This document shows positions 8,022 through 16,308 of a stretch of DNA of 64,000 bases, piece by piece. The DNA lies in the NCBI RefSeq assembly GCF_963677125.1, contig NZ_OY781882.1, forward strand, positions 3,480,501 to 3,544,500. The letters run 5' to 3'. Below the pieces are notes generated by a model. The model was given only the letters and a program-made list of their open reading frames with translations. It ran no database searches and was not told the DNA's origin. The translations under genes were made by a program, and so were the position numbers. Origin of the DNA: an uncultured Desulfobacter sp. (GTDB taxonomy: Bacteria > Desulfobacterota > Desulfobacteria > Desulfobacterales > Desulfobacteraceae). Numbering within the stretch: position 1 is the stretch's first letter; the number at the start of each line of letters is the position of its first letter.

Positions 8022-10445
8022 TTATACGCCCAATTTCTTTTCCAGTTCGGCCACGGCCAGGGTGGTCTTGATCACCGTGTCCGGATTAAGGGACATGGTC
8101 TCGATGCCGCATTCCACTACGAATTCCGCGAACTCCAGGTAATCGCTGGGGGCCTGGCCGCAGATGCCGATATACTTGCCCTTTTTTACAGCGATCTCTA
8201 TCACCTGGCGGACCATTTTTTTCACCGCCGGATTGCGCTCGTCATACACATGAGAAACAAGAGACGAATCCCGGTCCACACCGAGCAGCAATTGTGTCAA
8301 ATCATTGGTCCCGATGGAAAAACCATCAAAAATTTCCAAATATTCTTCGGCCAGGATCACATTGGACGGAATTTCGCACATGCAGATCACTTTGAATCCG
8401 TCTTCTCCCTGACGCAAGCCAAATTCAGCCATGGTTTCAATCACCTGCCGGGCCTCATCCAGCGTGCGGCAGAAGGGGATCATAACCTGAACGTTATCAA
8501 GCCCCATCTCATTCCTTATTTTGAGCATGGCCTTGCATTCCAGGCCGAAAGCCTCCTTGTATTCCTTGGCGTAGTACCGTGAGGCCCCGCGCCATCCGAT
8601 CATGGGATTCTCCTCGTCCGGCTCGAACTGGGCACCGCCGATGAGGTTGGCGTACTCGTTGCTCTTGAAATCCGAGAGCCGGACAATGACCGGATCGGGA
8701 TAAAAGGCAGCGGCAAGCATACCCACGCCCTCGGCAAGCTTGTCCACAAAATAGTCACTCTTGTCGTTGTAACCGATGGTCATATCCGCTATGGCCCGTT
8801 TTAAAATCTCGTCGCCCAGCTCCTCGTACTTCAACAAAGCCAGGGGATGAATTTTGATATAGGAATTGATGATGAATTCCTCACGCGCCAGGCCCACCCC
8901 GTGGTTGGGGATAAAACTCTTTTCAAAGGCCTGCTCCGGGCTGGCCAGGTTCAGCATAATCTTGGTTTTGGTCTTGGGCAGACTTTCCAGATCCGTCTCC
9001 TTGACCTCATAGGGCAAAAGCCCCTCATACACATAACCAACACTGCCCTGGGAGCAGTCCACGGTGACTTCCTGGGCGGTTTGCATCCGGGTGGTGGCGT
9101 TGCCGGCACCCACAATACACGGAATGCCAAGTTCTCGGCTGACAATGGCCGCGTGACAGGTGCGCCCGCCCCTGTTAGTGACAATGGCCCCGGCGATCTT
9201 CATCACCGGTTCCCAGTCCGGATCGGTCATATCCGTGACCAGCACCTGGCCTTTTTGAAACTGGGAAATCATCTGGGCAGACTTGATCACATTGACCCCG
9301 CCCTGGCCGATGAGTTCCCCCACAGACTGGCCGGTGCACACCACCTCACCCTTCTCTTTGAGATGAAATTCTTTGAGAACGGCCTGATCCTTCAATGTAT
9401 GCACCGTCTCGGGCCGGGCCTGGACGATGAACAACTTGCCGGTTTCGCCGTCCTTGGCCCACTCAATATCCATGGGTTTAAGGTATCCGGCTTTTTCAGA
9501 ATAATGATCCTCAATGGTGCAGGCCATCCGGCCCAGTTCCACCACTTCCTCATCCTTGAGTACCAGACGGCGGCGGTCCTCGTCCGGCACGGCCACATTC
9601 TTGGTGGGCTGTTTGGCATCTGTGGTGTAAATCATCTTTATGGCCTTGCCACCAATCTTTTTCATGATGATGGGCTTAAACCCCTGTTTAAGGGTGGGCT
9701 TAAATACGTACCATTCATCGGGATTCACCGCACCCTGGACCACATTTTCCCCCAGTCCGTAGGCACCGGTGATGAATACCGCGTCCCGAAAGCCTGATTC
9801 CGTATCGATACTGAACATCACCCCGCTTGAGGCCAGGTCGCTTCGAACCATCTTTTGCACGGCAATGGACAAGGCAATGGAAAAATGGTCAAACCCCTTG
9901 TCTTCGCGGTAGGATATGGCCCTGTTGGTGAACAGAGAAGCAAAACAGCGGTGACAGGCCTCCACTAGGTCTTCCACACCACGAATATTCAAATAGGTGT
10001 CCTGCTGCCCTGCGAAACTTGCGTCGGGCAGATCTTCGGCCGTTGCCGAGGAACGTACGGCCACATCAACGTTCCTGCCGTATTCTCCTTCCAGTTCGGC
10101 ATAGGCCTTGGCAATTTCTTTATACAGTTTATCCGGGAATTCCAGACTGCGAATCAGATTCCTGACCCGCGCCCCGCGTTCTTGAAGATTATCCATGTCA
10201 TGGGTGTCCAGATCGGACAATATCTCCCGGATCTTGTCCATGGCCTTGGATTTTTCCAAAAGATAGGTATAGGCATGGGCGGTGACTGCGAATCCATTGG
10301 GGATGCTCACACCTTTGGGGCTTAAATTTCGGTACATTTCGCCCAGGCTGGCATTCTTGCCGCCCACCAAGGGCACGTCGTCAATGCTCAAATCTTTAAA
10401 CCAGGCCACAAACGGCTTTTGATCCTTGTGCGTCTCTTTGCCCAT
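8022..10445 (-). CDS. ppsA: Phosphoenolpyruvate synthase
   Basis: This 807-residue cytoplasmic enzyme converts pyruvate + ATP + water to PEP + AMP + phosphate, the first step of gluconeogenesis from acetyl-CoA/pyruvate. It has the N-terminal ATP-grasp domain (VGGKNASLGEM near residue 20, VRSSATAEDLPDASFAGQQ), the mobile phosphohistidine domain (GGRTCHAAIVSRELGIPC, catalytic His), and the C-terminal TIM barrel (CEIPSNVILAEEY, GTNDLTQLLLGVDRDS, CGQAPSD). ATG 10445 is preferred over the in-frame GTG at 10451 because GGAGG lies five bases upstream of the ATG and overlaps the GTG. It follows the CBS gene by 13 bp, so the two are cotranscribed. Confidence 0.96.
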   Translation of the reverse strand: MGKETHKDQKPFVAWFKDLSIDDVPLVGGKNASLGEMYRNLSPKGVSIPNGFAVTAHAYTYLLEKSKAMDKIREILSDLDTHDMDNLQERGARVRNLIRSLEFPDKLYKEIAKAYAELEGEYGRNVDVAVRSSATAEDLPDASFAGQQDTYLNIRGVEDLVEACHRCFASLFTNRAISYREDKGFDHFSIALSIAVQKMVRSDLASSGVMFSIDTESGFRDAVFITGAYGLGENVVQGAVNPDEWYVFKPTLKQGFKPIIMKKIGGKAIKMIYTTDAKQPTKNVAVPDEDRRRLVLKDEEVVELGRMACTIEDHYSEKAGYLKPMDIEWAKDGETGKLFIVQARPETVHTLKDQAVLKEFHLKEKGEVVCTGQSVGELIGQGGVNVIKSAQMISQFQKGQVLVTDMTDPDWEPVMKIAGAIVTNRGGRTCHAAIVSRELGIPCIVGAGNATTRMQTAQEVTVDCSQGSVGYVYEGLLPYEVKETDLESLPKTKTKIMLNLASPEQAFEKSFIPNHGVGLAREEFIINSYIKIHPLALLKYEELGDEILKRAIADMTIGYNDKSDYFVDKLAEGVGMLAAAFYPDPVIVRLSDFKSNEYANLIGGAQFEPDEENPMIGWRGASRYYAKEYKEAFGLECKAMLKIRNEMGLDNVQVMIPFCRTLDEARQVIETMAEFGLRQGEDGFKVICMCEIPSNVILAEEYLEIFDGFSIGTNDLTQLLLGVDRDSSLVSHVYDERNPAVKKMVRQVIEIAVKKGKYIGICGQAPSDYLEFAEFVVECGIETMSLNPDTVIKTTLAVAELEKKLGV

Positions 10446-10458
10446 TTTCACCTCCAGA

Positions 10459-10911
10459 TTATGATTTAATCAATGTCCTTAGCACATCTTCCTTGCCCAC
10501 AACACCCACCACTTTTCCGTCCTGGACTACGGGAATGGTGTGAAAATGCTTTTCAACCATCATGGCGGCAATGTCACTGACCAGCGTATCCGGAGCAACG
10601 GTGACAGGGTCTGTAACCATAGCCTGGGCAACGGTTCCGGCGGCTATTTTTTTCATTTCCTGTTCTAATTTTTTAGATGAAGACAAGGGAATAATGCCGT
10701 CCAGAAAGGTAAGTATGGGGGGCAACGAGATGGTTTTCTGCTGGAAAATCAGATCACTCTGGCATAGGATTCCTTTAAGCTTGCCCTCCCCATCCACCAC
10801 GGGAACCCCATTAATATGGTTGTTTAACAAAAGTTCTACGGCCCGGGAGATGTCGGTCTCCGGGGTTATTGAGATGACTTCTTTTTCCATGATATCTTTA
10901 GCAGTCTTCAT
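10459..10911 (-). CDS. Two-CBS-domain protein
   Basis: This 150-residue protein consists of little more than a CBS pair. CBS1 (residues ~1-60, AKDIMEKEVISITPETDISRA, NGVPVVDGEGKLKGILCQSD) and CBS2 (~95-150, VTVAPDTLVSDIAAMM, IPVVQDGKVVGVVGKEDVL) are joined by a helical linker. CBS pairs bind adenosyl nucleotides such as AMP or ATP. The gene is directly upstream of ppsA in one transcription unit with a good ribosome site (AGGGAGATC), so it may report adenylate state to PEP synthase, an AMP-producing enzyme. That functional link is inference from position. Confidence 0.88.
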   Translation of the reverse strand: MKTAKDIMEKEVISITPETDISRAVELLLNNHINGVPVVDGEGKLKGILCQSDLIFQQKTISLPPILTFLDGIIPLSSSKKLEQEMKKIAAGTVAQAMVTDPVTVAPDTLVSDIAAMMVEKHFHTIPVVQDGKVVGVVGKEDVLRTLIKS

Positions 10912-11066
10912 TTTTGATCTCCCTGGATAAATGGTTAGAGGAGAGCTGGAACTTTATGCTTCCCCTTATTTTATATACCCCTGTCAACAAATTCGCAACT
11001 CAGGAACTATTCTTTTTATTCAGTGCCTGGACGAAAAGCTGGAAATTTTGTTGAGTACAAGGCGGG

Positions 11067-11119
11067 CTGAAATTTTAACCGGAGGAATACATGAAGTATT
11101 TCGAGGATTAAAATTTCAG
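11067..11119. repeat. Palindromic intergenic repeat
   Basis: Exact 12-bp arms CTGAAATTTTAA (11067-11078) and TTAAAATTTCAG (11108-11119) enclose a 29-base loop. GGCG and CGCC just outside extend the dyad. It lies between the E1 beta gene and the CBS gene and resembles the short palindromic repeats scattered in deltaproteobacterial genomes. Confidence 0.6.
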
Positions 11120-11128
11120 ACCAACGCC

Positions 11129-11165
11129 GTAATCGGCAAAATTTACGGTTTTCGGTCGGGCACTA
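11129..11165. repeat. 37-bp interspersed repeat, copy 1
   Basis: The segment GTAATCGGCAAAATTTACGG continuing to GGGCACTA recurs at 23381-23416 with only one base missing or different. Here it abuts and slightly overlaps the 3' end of the E1 beta gene. Confidence 0.6.
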
Positions 11166-12146
11166 TTTTTCCATGGTGTCCAGAACCGCCTCAACAACAT
11201 CCTCCGGACCGGGTATAAAAACCTTTTCAAGGCTTGGTGCAACAGGTACCGGAATCGGTGGCGCACCAACGCGTTTGACAGGCCCCTTCAAATCCCAAAA
11301 TGCCTCTTCGGCAACCATGGCGGCCAATTCCGCCCCAAAGCCGCAAAAACGATTGGCCTCATGTACCACAACCAGATGCCCCGTCTTACGGACAGAATCA
11401 AGGATACAGGCTTTATCCAGGGGCACCAGAGAGCGCAGATCGATGATTTCACACGAGATGCCTTTTTCAATTAAGGGTTTGACAGCTTTCATGGCAGTAT
11501 ACAGGGCCATGCCATACGCAACCACTGTGCAGTCAGAGCCAGAAACGGCCACCCGGGCCTTGCCCAGGGGAGTGCGGACATCCGCGTCCGGGAATTCTCC
11601 TTTCATCCGGTAAAGCATCATGTCTTCCACCACGATGACCGGGTCCGGATCAAAAATCGCACTGAGTAAAAGACCTTTGGCATCCTCAGCCGTTGCCGGC
11701 CAGACGATTTTCAGCCCTGGGCTGTGGGCGATCCACACCTCCAGATTGTGAGAGTGCTGACTGCCGGCACCGAACCCGACACCGGCTTTGACCCGCACGG
11801 TCAGTGGAAAACTGGATTTGCCACCGCTCATGTAACGCAATTTCCCGGCGTGGTTGACCAGCATGTCGCTGGCCAGGGTCATGAACGGAAAAAACATGAT
11901 CTCCACAACCGGCCGCAGCCCCATGCAGGAGGCCCCCACAGCGAGTCCTGCAATGGCGGCTTCACTGACCGGCGTATCTTTTACCCGAAGTCCTCCAAAT
12001 TTATCCAAAAGACCATAGGTCGGCATATTGGGGTCATTATGAATGGAGACCCCCACGCCTTCTCCGGCAACAAAAACCTTATCATCCATCTCCATGGCAG
12101 TGGACAGCGCGTCATTTATTGCATTTCCAAACGTTTTCTGACTCAT
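11163..12146 (-). CDS. Pyruvate/acetoin dehydrogenase E1 component, beta subunit
   Basis: This 327-residue transketolase-like beta subunit of a thiamine-dependent 2-oxoacid (or acetoin) dehydrogenase E1 pairs with the alpha subunit encoded 13 bp upstream. Recognisable elements are the N-terminal GNAINDALSTAMEMDDKVFV, the central RPVVEIMFFPFM and HSHNLEVWIAHSPGLK regions, and the C-terminal VVVHEANRFCGFGAELAA. The start at 12146 is chosen because AAAGGAGTG precedes it; an upstream in-frame extension to 12188 runs into the alpha gene. No E2 or E3 gene is present nearby, so the substrate (pyruvate, acetoin or branched-chain) cannot be fixed from context. Confidence 0.9.
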   Translation of the reverse strand: MSQKTFGNAINDALSTAMEMDDKVFVAGEGVGVSIHNDPNMPTYGLLDKFGGLRVKDTPVSEAAIAGLAVGASCMGLRPVVEIMFFPFMTLASDMLVNHAGKLRYMSGGKSSFPLTVRVKAGVGFGAGSQHSHNLEVWIAHSPGLKIVWPATAEDAKGLLLSAIFDPDPVIVVEDMMLYRMKGEFPDADVRTPLGKARVAVSGSDCTVVAYGMALYTAMKAVKPLIEKGISCEIIDLRSLVPLDKACILDSVRKTGHLVVVHEANRFCGFGAELAAMVAEEAFWDLKGPVKRVGAPPIPVPVAPSLEKVFIPGPEDVVEAVLDTMEK

Positions 12147-12159
12147 GGCAACACTCCTT

Positions 12160-13146
12160 TCAGCTCTTAAACGCCTGGACAAATACATCTGTCAGGGCGG
12201 TATCGGATTCAGGATAGGCGCCTGCATCTGCAAAGGCCACAGCCGAAGCCACGCGTGCTTCGGCATCCTGTTCGATCTTTTGAATTTGGGCTTTATCCAG
12301 AACGCCGGCGTTGAACAGCGCCTGGCGATACCTTATTATAGGACACTTAAGCGCCCAGGCTTCCAGTTCCTGGCGATCGACATAATGCTGGTGGTCCTGC
12401 TCGCCATGTCCACGCATTCGATAGGTCAGGGTTTCCATAAAAGCGGGCCCGTTTCCTGATCGGCAGTGTTCAAGCAATGCAAGGCTCAGATGGTAGACCG
12501 CCTCCACGTCATTACCGTCCACACTCCGGCCGGGCATACCGTATCCTTGTGCGCGCTTGTGAATTTGATGTGTAGCACAATGCTCTTCAGGCCGTTGGGC
12601 ACCGGCCCATCCGTTGTTTTCGCAGACGAACAGAATCGGCAGCTTCCAGATGCCGGACAAATTCATTGCTTCGTGAACACTGCCTTCGGCTGCTGCGCCG
12701 TCACCAAAGAAGACCACGGTCACGTCGTTCAAATTTTGATATTGCTGGGCAAAGGCAGCCCCAACGGCCAGGGGGGGGCCTGCGCCAACCACGGTAGAGG
12801 TCATAGGCGCATTAATCTCAGGCACAGATAGATGCAGAGTACCGGCCTTGCCGTAGTTGACACCATCTACTTTAGCCATGATTTCAGCCATCAAAGAATT
12901 TAAATCGGCGCCCCTGGCCAACAGATGGCCGTGACTGCGGTGATTGCTGACGATGATGTCCTTTGGCTCAAGGGCTGACACAACACCTGTGGCCACGGCC
13001 TCCTGACCGTTGGCCAAAATCTGCATGCCCGGCAGCCGGTATTGCTCCCGACAAAGGGCCACAATTTTTTCTTCAAACTTTCGAATCAAAACCATGTGAG
13101 TAAAAAGACGGATTTTAAAATCCGTAGATATTTTTTTTTCTGTCAT
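12160..13146 (-). CDS. Pyruvate/acetoin dehydrogenase E1 component, alpha subunit
   Basis: This 328-residue TPP-binding alpha subunit carries the diphosphate-binding motif GDGAAAEGSVHEAMNLSG ending about 25 residues later in CENN. The N-terminal part has the YRLPGMQILANGQEA region typical of E1 alpha, and the phosphorylation-loop equivalent TYRMRGHGEQD is present. ATG 13146 is preferred to 13176 because AAAGGAGGGAGGGTC precedes it. It forms a two-gene operon with the beta subunit. Together they decarboxylate a 2-oxoacid or cleave acetoin and pass the acyl group to an E2 encoded elsewhere. Confidence 0.9.
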   Translation of the reverse strand: MTEKKISTDFKIRLFTHMVLIRKFEEKIVALCREQYRLPGMQILANGQEAVATGVVSALEPKDIIVSNHRSHGHLLARGADLNSLMAEIMAKVDGVNYGKAGTLHLSVPEINAPMTSTVVGAGPPLAVGAAFAQQYQNLNDVTVVFFGDGAAAEGSVHEAMNLSGIWKLPILFVCENNGWAGAQRPEEHCATHQIHKRAQGYGMPGRSVDGNDVEAVYHLSLALLEHCRSGNGPAFMETLTYRMRGHGEQDHQHYVDRQELEAWALKCPIIRYRQALFNAGVLDKAQIQKIEQDAEARVASAVAFADAGAYPESDTALTDVFVQAFKS

Positions 13147-13781
13147 GACCCTCCCTCCTTTCTCCAAAGAGAACATCTGAATGTGGTTAAGATACTTTTA
13201 AAACAGACTGGACCCCAATAAAGATATTTGAAGAATATCCTGACTGCCCTCTGGATGGCAAGAAAGAATTTGATACTAAATCTTGATAGCCCTGTAAAAT
13301 TTAAAACTGTCATAGCTGCGCTGAATTACAATTCGCCATAAAAACACGGCAACGAAATTTTATAGAAAAAACAAGTACGACAACCATAAAAAAAATAGTT
13401 TACTAATTTTAATTAGCATGCTATATCAGTCTGAAAATAATCAATTACGTTGAAAACGTAAGGGATCAATCTTCTAACAATCCTACAATAACTTTGCTTA
13501 GAATGTAGGGCGATATTCAAATTTTAAAAACAAAAAACGTTAGTCAGTGTACTTAAACGCAGTGTAGCTGGTATCAATTCACCATACAGCCGCTTTTTGG
13601 GGCTCCATATTAAATTCAAGAACTCAAGAAGCCAAAGGTGATTAGATATCCTTTTCCGAAACCTGGCCGTAAAAAAAAAGGAGAAGGACAGACGGGGCTG
13701 CAGCCCCGCGAACGCTTTTTTTGTCACGAGTCGTATCATTAACAACAATTTTCTTATAATTTTAATGAAAAAGGAATAGTT
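13147..13781. other. Gene-free region with hairpins upstream of the Cache protein
   Basis: No convincing gene is found. Near the right end a 9-bp stem (TCCTTTTCC pairing with GGAGAAGGA, one G-U) is followed by a perfect GGGGCTG/CAGCCCC hairpin at 13694-13707 and a seven-T run at 13716. This could be a terminator or part of a structured 5' leader for the gene at 13782. I could not match a known riboswitch. Confidence 0.35.
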
Positions 13782-14168
13782 ATGAAAAAAGCTTTGACGA
13801 TTTGTTTGGCGATGTTAATCGGTATCTGTTTGTCTACCGGCGCGATGGCGGCGGACGAAGGCGCAATCAAGGGCCATGTTGACACAATTGCAGCAGGCAT
13901 TGACGGCGGTAAAGCGCCTACTGATATCAAGCCAGGCGATTACGACCCCTACGTGTTCATCATGGAGAAAGGCGGAACAATGGTGGTTCATCCCAGCAAG
14001 CAGGGGCAAAGCCTGAACACCAGCGAATTCAAGCCGGTATACGATGCACTTGTCCAGTCCACATCCGATGGGGTATGGGTGGAATACAAGTGGGCCGGCG
14101 CAGATAAAAAAACATATGTCCGGACCACCGCAGGCGGATTAATCGTGGGAAGCGGCTACACGAAATAA
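13782..14168 (+). CDS. Small secreted single-Cache-domain protein
   Basis: The protein has 128 residues: a clear signal peptide (MKKALTICLAMLIGICLSTGAMA, cleavage near AMA-AD) and then one short Cache_2-like unit (YDPYVFIMEKGGTMVVHPSK, GVWVEYKWAGADKK). It resembles one sensing unit of the Cache_2 chemoreceptors but has no membrane anchor or signalling domain, so it is probably a soluble periplasmic ligand-binding protein. AAAAAGGAATAG gives a good ribosome site. It is monocistronic, with a very strong terminator just after it. Confidence 0.8.
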   Translation: MKKALTICLAMLIGICLSTGAMAADEGAIKGHVDTIAAGIDGGKAPTDIKPGDYDPYVFIMEKGGTMVVHPSKQGQSLNTSEFKPVYDALVQSTSDGVWVEYKWAGADKKTYVRTTAGGLIVGSGYTK

Positions 14169-14204
14169 CACACGGTTAAAAGCGGCCGGGTTTCACTGAC
14201 AAAA

Positions 14205-14244
14205 AAAGCCGGGCGCGGGTCGAATACGACCCGCGCCTTTTTTT
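14205..14244 (+). terminator. Strong intrinsic terminator
   Basis: GGCGCGGGTCG and CGACCCGCGCC form an 11-bp perfect stem with a 4-base AATA loop, followed by seven T and preceded by seven A. It ends the small Cache gene. Confidence 0.95.
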
Positions 14245-14316
14245 GCGCTCGCCCTTCCAAGTGAAAAATTATGGTCCGGATGTGAAACAAAGAATACGAA
14301 ATTGCGGCACGAATAT

Positions 14317-14637
14317 TCAACCGGGAGATGAGCTCAACGGCATGGACAAACGACAGAAACCCGGCCCAATGGCCAGACAGGAGAAGGGTTTCACCATATC
14401 ACCAGGCAGGTCAAGGCGTACAACCGAGACAGGATCGTCTTTCAAAGATTTACCGGCCAGATCAATTCGCCTGCGCAATTCACCGAAATCATTTTGCAAC
14501 AGAAATTCGGTCAACACCTCAATCAGACATTCAGTTTCCTGATCCGGTGCTTTCAGGCACTGCCGGATCAGGTGTTCCAACTTCAGGCGAGCCGCCGTCT
14601 GGATGCAGTGGCGGCTCAAATCAAGGCGGATTTCCAT
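14317..14637 (-). CDS. Hypothetical protein after the NifU-like gene
   Basis: The 106-residue frame begins seven bases after the stop of the NifU-like gene on the same strand, which suggests translational coupling; no strong ribosome site is seen. It is amphipathic and Leu-rich with no recognised motif and ends GPGFCRLSMPLSSSPG. I do not recognise a family. The frame may be fortuitous, but nothing else occupies this stretch. Confidence 0.4.
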   Translation of the reverse strand: MEIRLDLSRHCIQTAARLKLEHLIRQCLKAPDQETECLIEVLTEFLLQNDFGELRRRIDLAGKSLKDDPVSVVRLDLPGDMVKPFSCLAIGPGFCRLSMPLSSSPG

Positions 14638-14644
14638 AAAAAAA

Positions 14645-15082
14645 TCAACCCTTTTTCACCATGCTACCCATGTAGTTATCCAATGCGGCCTGGATGGTTC
14701 GGGCGGCCAGGGTGGTACAGTGAAGATCCTCTTCCGGCAGCCGGCCAATGGCTGCAAGAACGTCGTCAGCGGTGATATCGGTCAATTCCTCCGGGGTTTT
14801 GCCCAGGGAGAGCTCCGCGGCAAAGGAGCCACTGACCATGGAAGAGGCACACCCGTCTGTAAAATAGGAGGCGTCGGCCACCTGGTTGTCCTTAAATTTA
14901 AGATAGATCTCCATGGTGTCCCCGCACTCACCGGTCACCCGCCCCCATCCATCAGGGTTTTCCATCCGGCCGTTGTGCTTGGGATTTCTCCAGCGGTCAA
15001 AGCCTTTTTCACCTAAAGCTTCTTTTGCCTCATCAAATATTTCCTCCTGGAGCTTGTCCAGAAATGCGTCAAGATTGCTCAC
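14645..15082 (-). CDS. NifU/IscU-type iron-sulfur cluster scaffold
   Basis: This 145-residue protein matches the NifU N-terminal/IscU family, on which [2Fe-2S] clusters are assembled before transfer to apoproteins. The three ligand cysteines are in family contexts: GECGD (with the conserved Asp), DGCASS and HCTTLA. Compared with E. coli IscU it has a longer N-terminus (about 20 extra residues) and lacks the LPPVK chaperone-binding motif that normally sits near the third Cys. No cysteine desulfurase is adjacent. A perfect 7-bp palindrome at 15105 lies in its promoter region. Confidence 0.88.
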   Translation of the reverse strand: MSNLDAFLDKLQEEIFDEAKEALGEKGFDRWRNPKHNGRMENPDGWGRVTGECGDTMEIYLKFKDNQVADASYFTDGCASSMVSGSFAAELSLGKTPEELTDITADDVLAAIGRLPEEDLHCTTLAARTIQAALDNYMGSMVKKG

Positions 15083-15104
15083 TGTTATATCCTTTCTGCT
15101 TAAG

Positions 15105-15122
15105 TTCCGGTATGCACCGGAA
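15105..15122. promoter_or_regulatory. Palindrome upstream of the scaffold gene
   Basis: TTCCGGT and ACCGGAA are exact inverted arms with a 4-base ATGC centre, 23 bp upstream of the NifU-like start. It may be an operator; a T-rich stretch follows on the plus strand, so a weak plus-strand terminator is also possible. Confidence 0.4.
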
Positions 15123-15234
15123 ATCCTTATTTTTTACAACGGGACAGTTTGCCATAAACAAACGGAGTTGTCATCTTTTCCAGGCAAAAATAATCGAAAA
15201 AACTATAAATGCGGTCACCCTGCCCTACGCTGGT

Positions 15235-15271
15235 ATAGCTGTTGCTATTTTACGCACGGATCGGTAAAATA
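15235..15271. promoter_or_regulatory. Two overlapping inverted repeats upstream of wtpA
   Basis: ATAGC-tgtt-GCTAT (15235-15248) overlaps TATTTTAC-N10-GTAAAATA (15246-15271). The second has 8-bp perfect arms spaced one helical turn apart. Both lie 60-95 bp before the importer operon and are good candidates for binding a tungstate/molybdate-responsive repressor. Sensor identity is inferred only from the neighbouring genes. Confidence 0.45.
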
Positions 15272-15329
15272 CACGTCTGTTAATCAATTTTTCAGTCCAT
15301 AATTCAACCTACAAAAAAGGAGAACGACG

Positions 15330-16304
15330 ATGAAAAACCACTTGTGGTATTTTATTTCCATCCTGATAGCTTTTTTAACTCTGCCCGGTCTTTGTCTGGG
15401 TGCACCCTCGGGGAAGCTGACCATTTTTCATGCCGGCAGCCTGACCGTGCCTTTTGCCGCCATTGAAAAGGCCTTTGAAGCAAAGTATCCCGACGTGGAT
15501 GTACTGCGGGAAGCAGGCGGTTCAACCAAAATGGCCCGGCTGATTTCAGAGGTGGGCAAAAAAGCGGATATCATGGCGTCAGCCGATTTCAAAGTTATTG
15601 ACAACAACCTCATCCCCGGATTTGCCGACTGGAATATCCGATTTGCCAGCAATCAGCTGGTTCTTTGCTACACGGATAACAGCCGGTTTGCCAAAGAGAT
15701 CACCCGCGACAACTGGTATGAGATTCTCTTAAAAAAAGAGGTGGTATGGGGTCACTCAGATCCCAATCTTGACCCTTGCGGATACCGTAGCCTCATGGTG
15801 CTTCAGCTGGCTGAAAAATTTTACGACAGACCCGGCCTCAACGAAAAACTACTTGCCAACCGCCCCCAGAAAAATGTCCGGCCCAAATCCGTGGAACTTG
15901 TAAACCTGCTTAAAACCGGGCATATGGACTATGCTTGGGAATACCTGTCCGTGGCCATCCAGCACGGCCTTAAATATGTTACCTTGGACGATCATATCAA
16001 CCTGGGAAATTACAAGTACGACGGCTTTTACAAATTGGCAAAGGTCGAAGTCGCCGGGAAAAAACCAGGAACCTTTACCACCAAAACCGGTCAATCTTGC
16101 ACCTACGGTATCACCATGATCAAAAATGCACCCAATCCGGAAGCGGCCAAAGCCTTTCTATCCTTTCTGCTCTCCCCGGAACATGGGTTAAAAACCCTCA
16201 AAGAGATGGGCCAACCCCCATTTATACCGGCCCGGGTTCCTGACGAAGAGATGGCTCAAAAACTGCCTACGGCCATTTCAGGATTAGTTGAGGTAAAAAA
16301 CTAA
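15330..16304 (+). CDS. wtpA: Tungstate/molybdate ABC transporter, substrate-binding protein
   Basis: This 324-residue secreted binding protein (signal peptide to about residue 24, GLCLGA) captures oxyanions for the permease encoded next to it. The mature N-terminus KLTIFHAGSLTVPF and the segment YPDVDVLREAGGSTKMARLI are characteristic of the WtpA/ModA family, as is WGHSDPNLDPCGYRS. WtpA proteins prefer tungstate, the metal used by formate dehydrogenases and aldehyde oxidoreductases of such anaerobes. AAAAAAGGAGAACG precedes the start. It is first in a three-gene operon with minimal spacing. Confidence 0.92.
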   Translation: MKNHLWYFISILIAFLTLPGLCLGAPSGKLTIFHAGSLTVPFAAIEKAFEAKYPDVDVLREAGGSTKMARLISEVGKKADIMASADFKVIDNNLIPGFADWNIRFASNQLVLCYTDNSRFAKEITRDNWYEILLKKEVVWGHSDPNLDPCGYRSLMVLQLAEKFYDRPGLNEKLLANRPQKNVRPKSVELVNLLKTGHMDYAWEYLSVAIQHGLKYVTLDDHINLGNYKYDGFYKLAKVEVAGKKPGTFTTKTGQSCTYGITMIKNAPNPEAAKAFLSFLLSPEHGLKTLKEMGQPPFIPARVPDEEMAQKLPTAISGLVEVKN

Positions 16305-16308
16305 TTTG

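Noticed and set aside
8847..9797. 316-codon plus frame
   Set aside because: Antisense shadow of ppsA, His/Gly-rich composition.
15083..15329. Moco/Tuco riboswitch before wtpA
   Set aside because: The conserved core of that riboswitch class could not be traced; only DNA-type dyads were seen.
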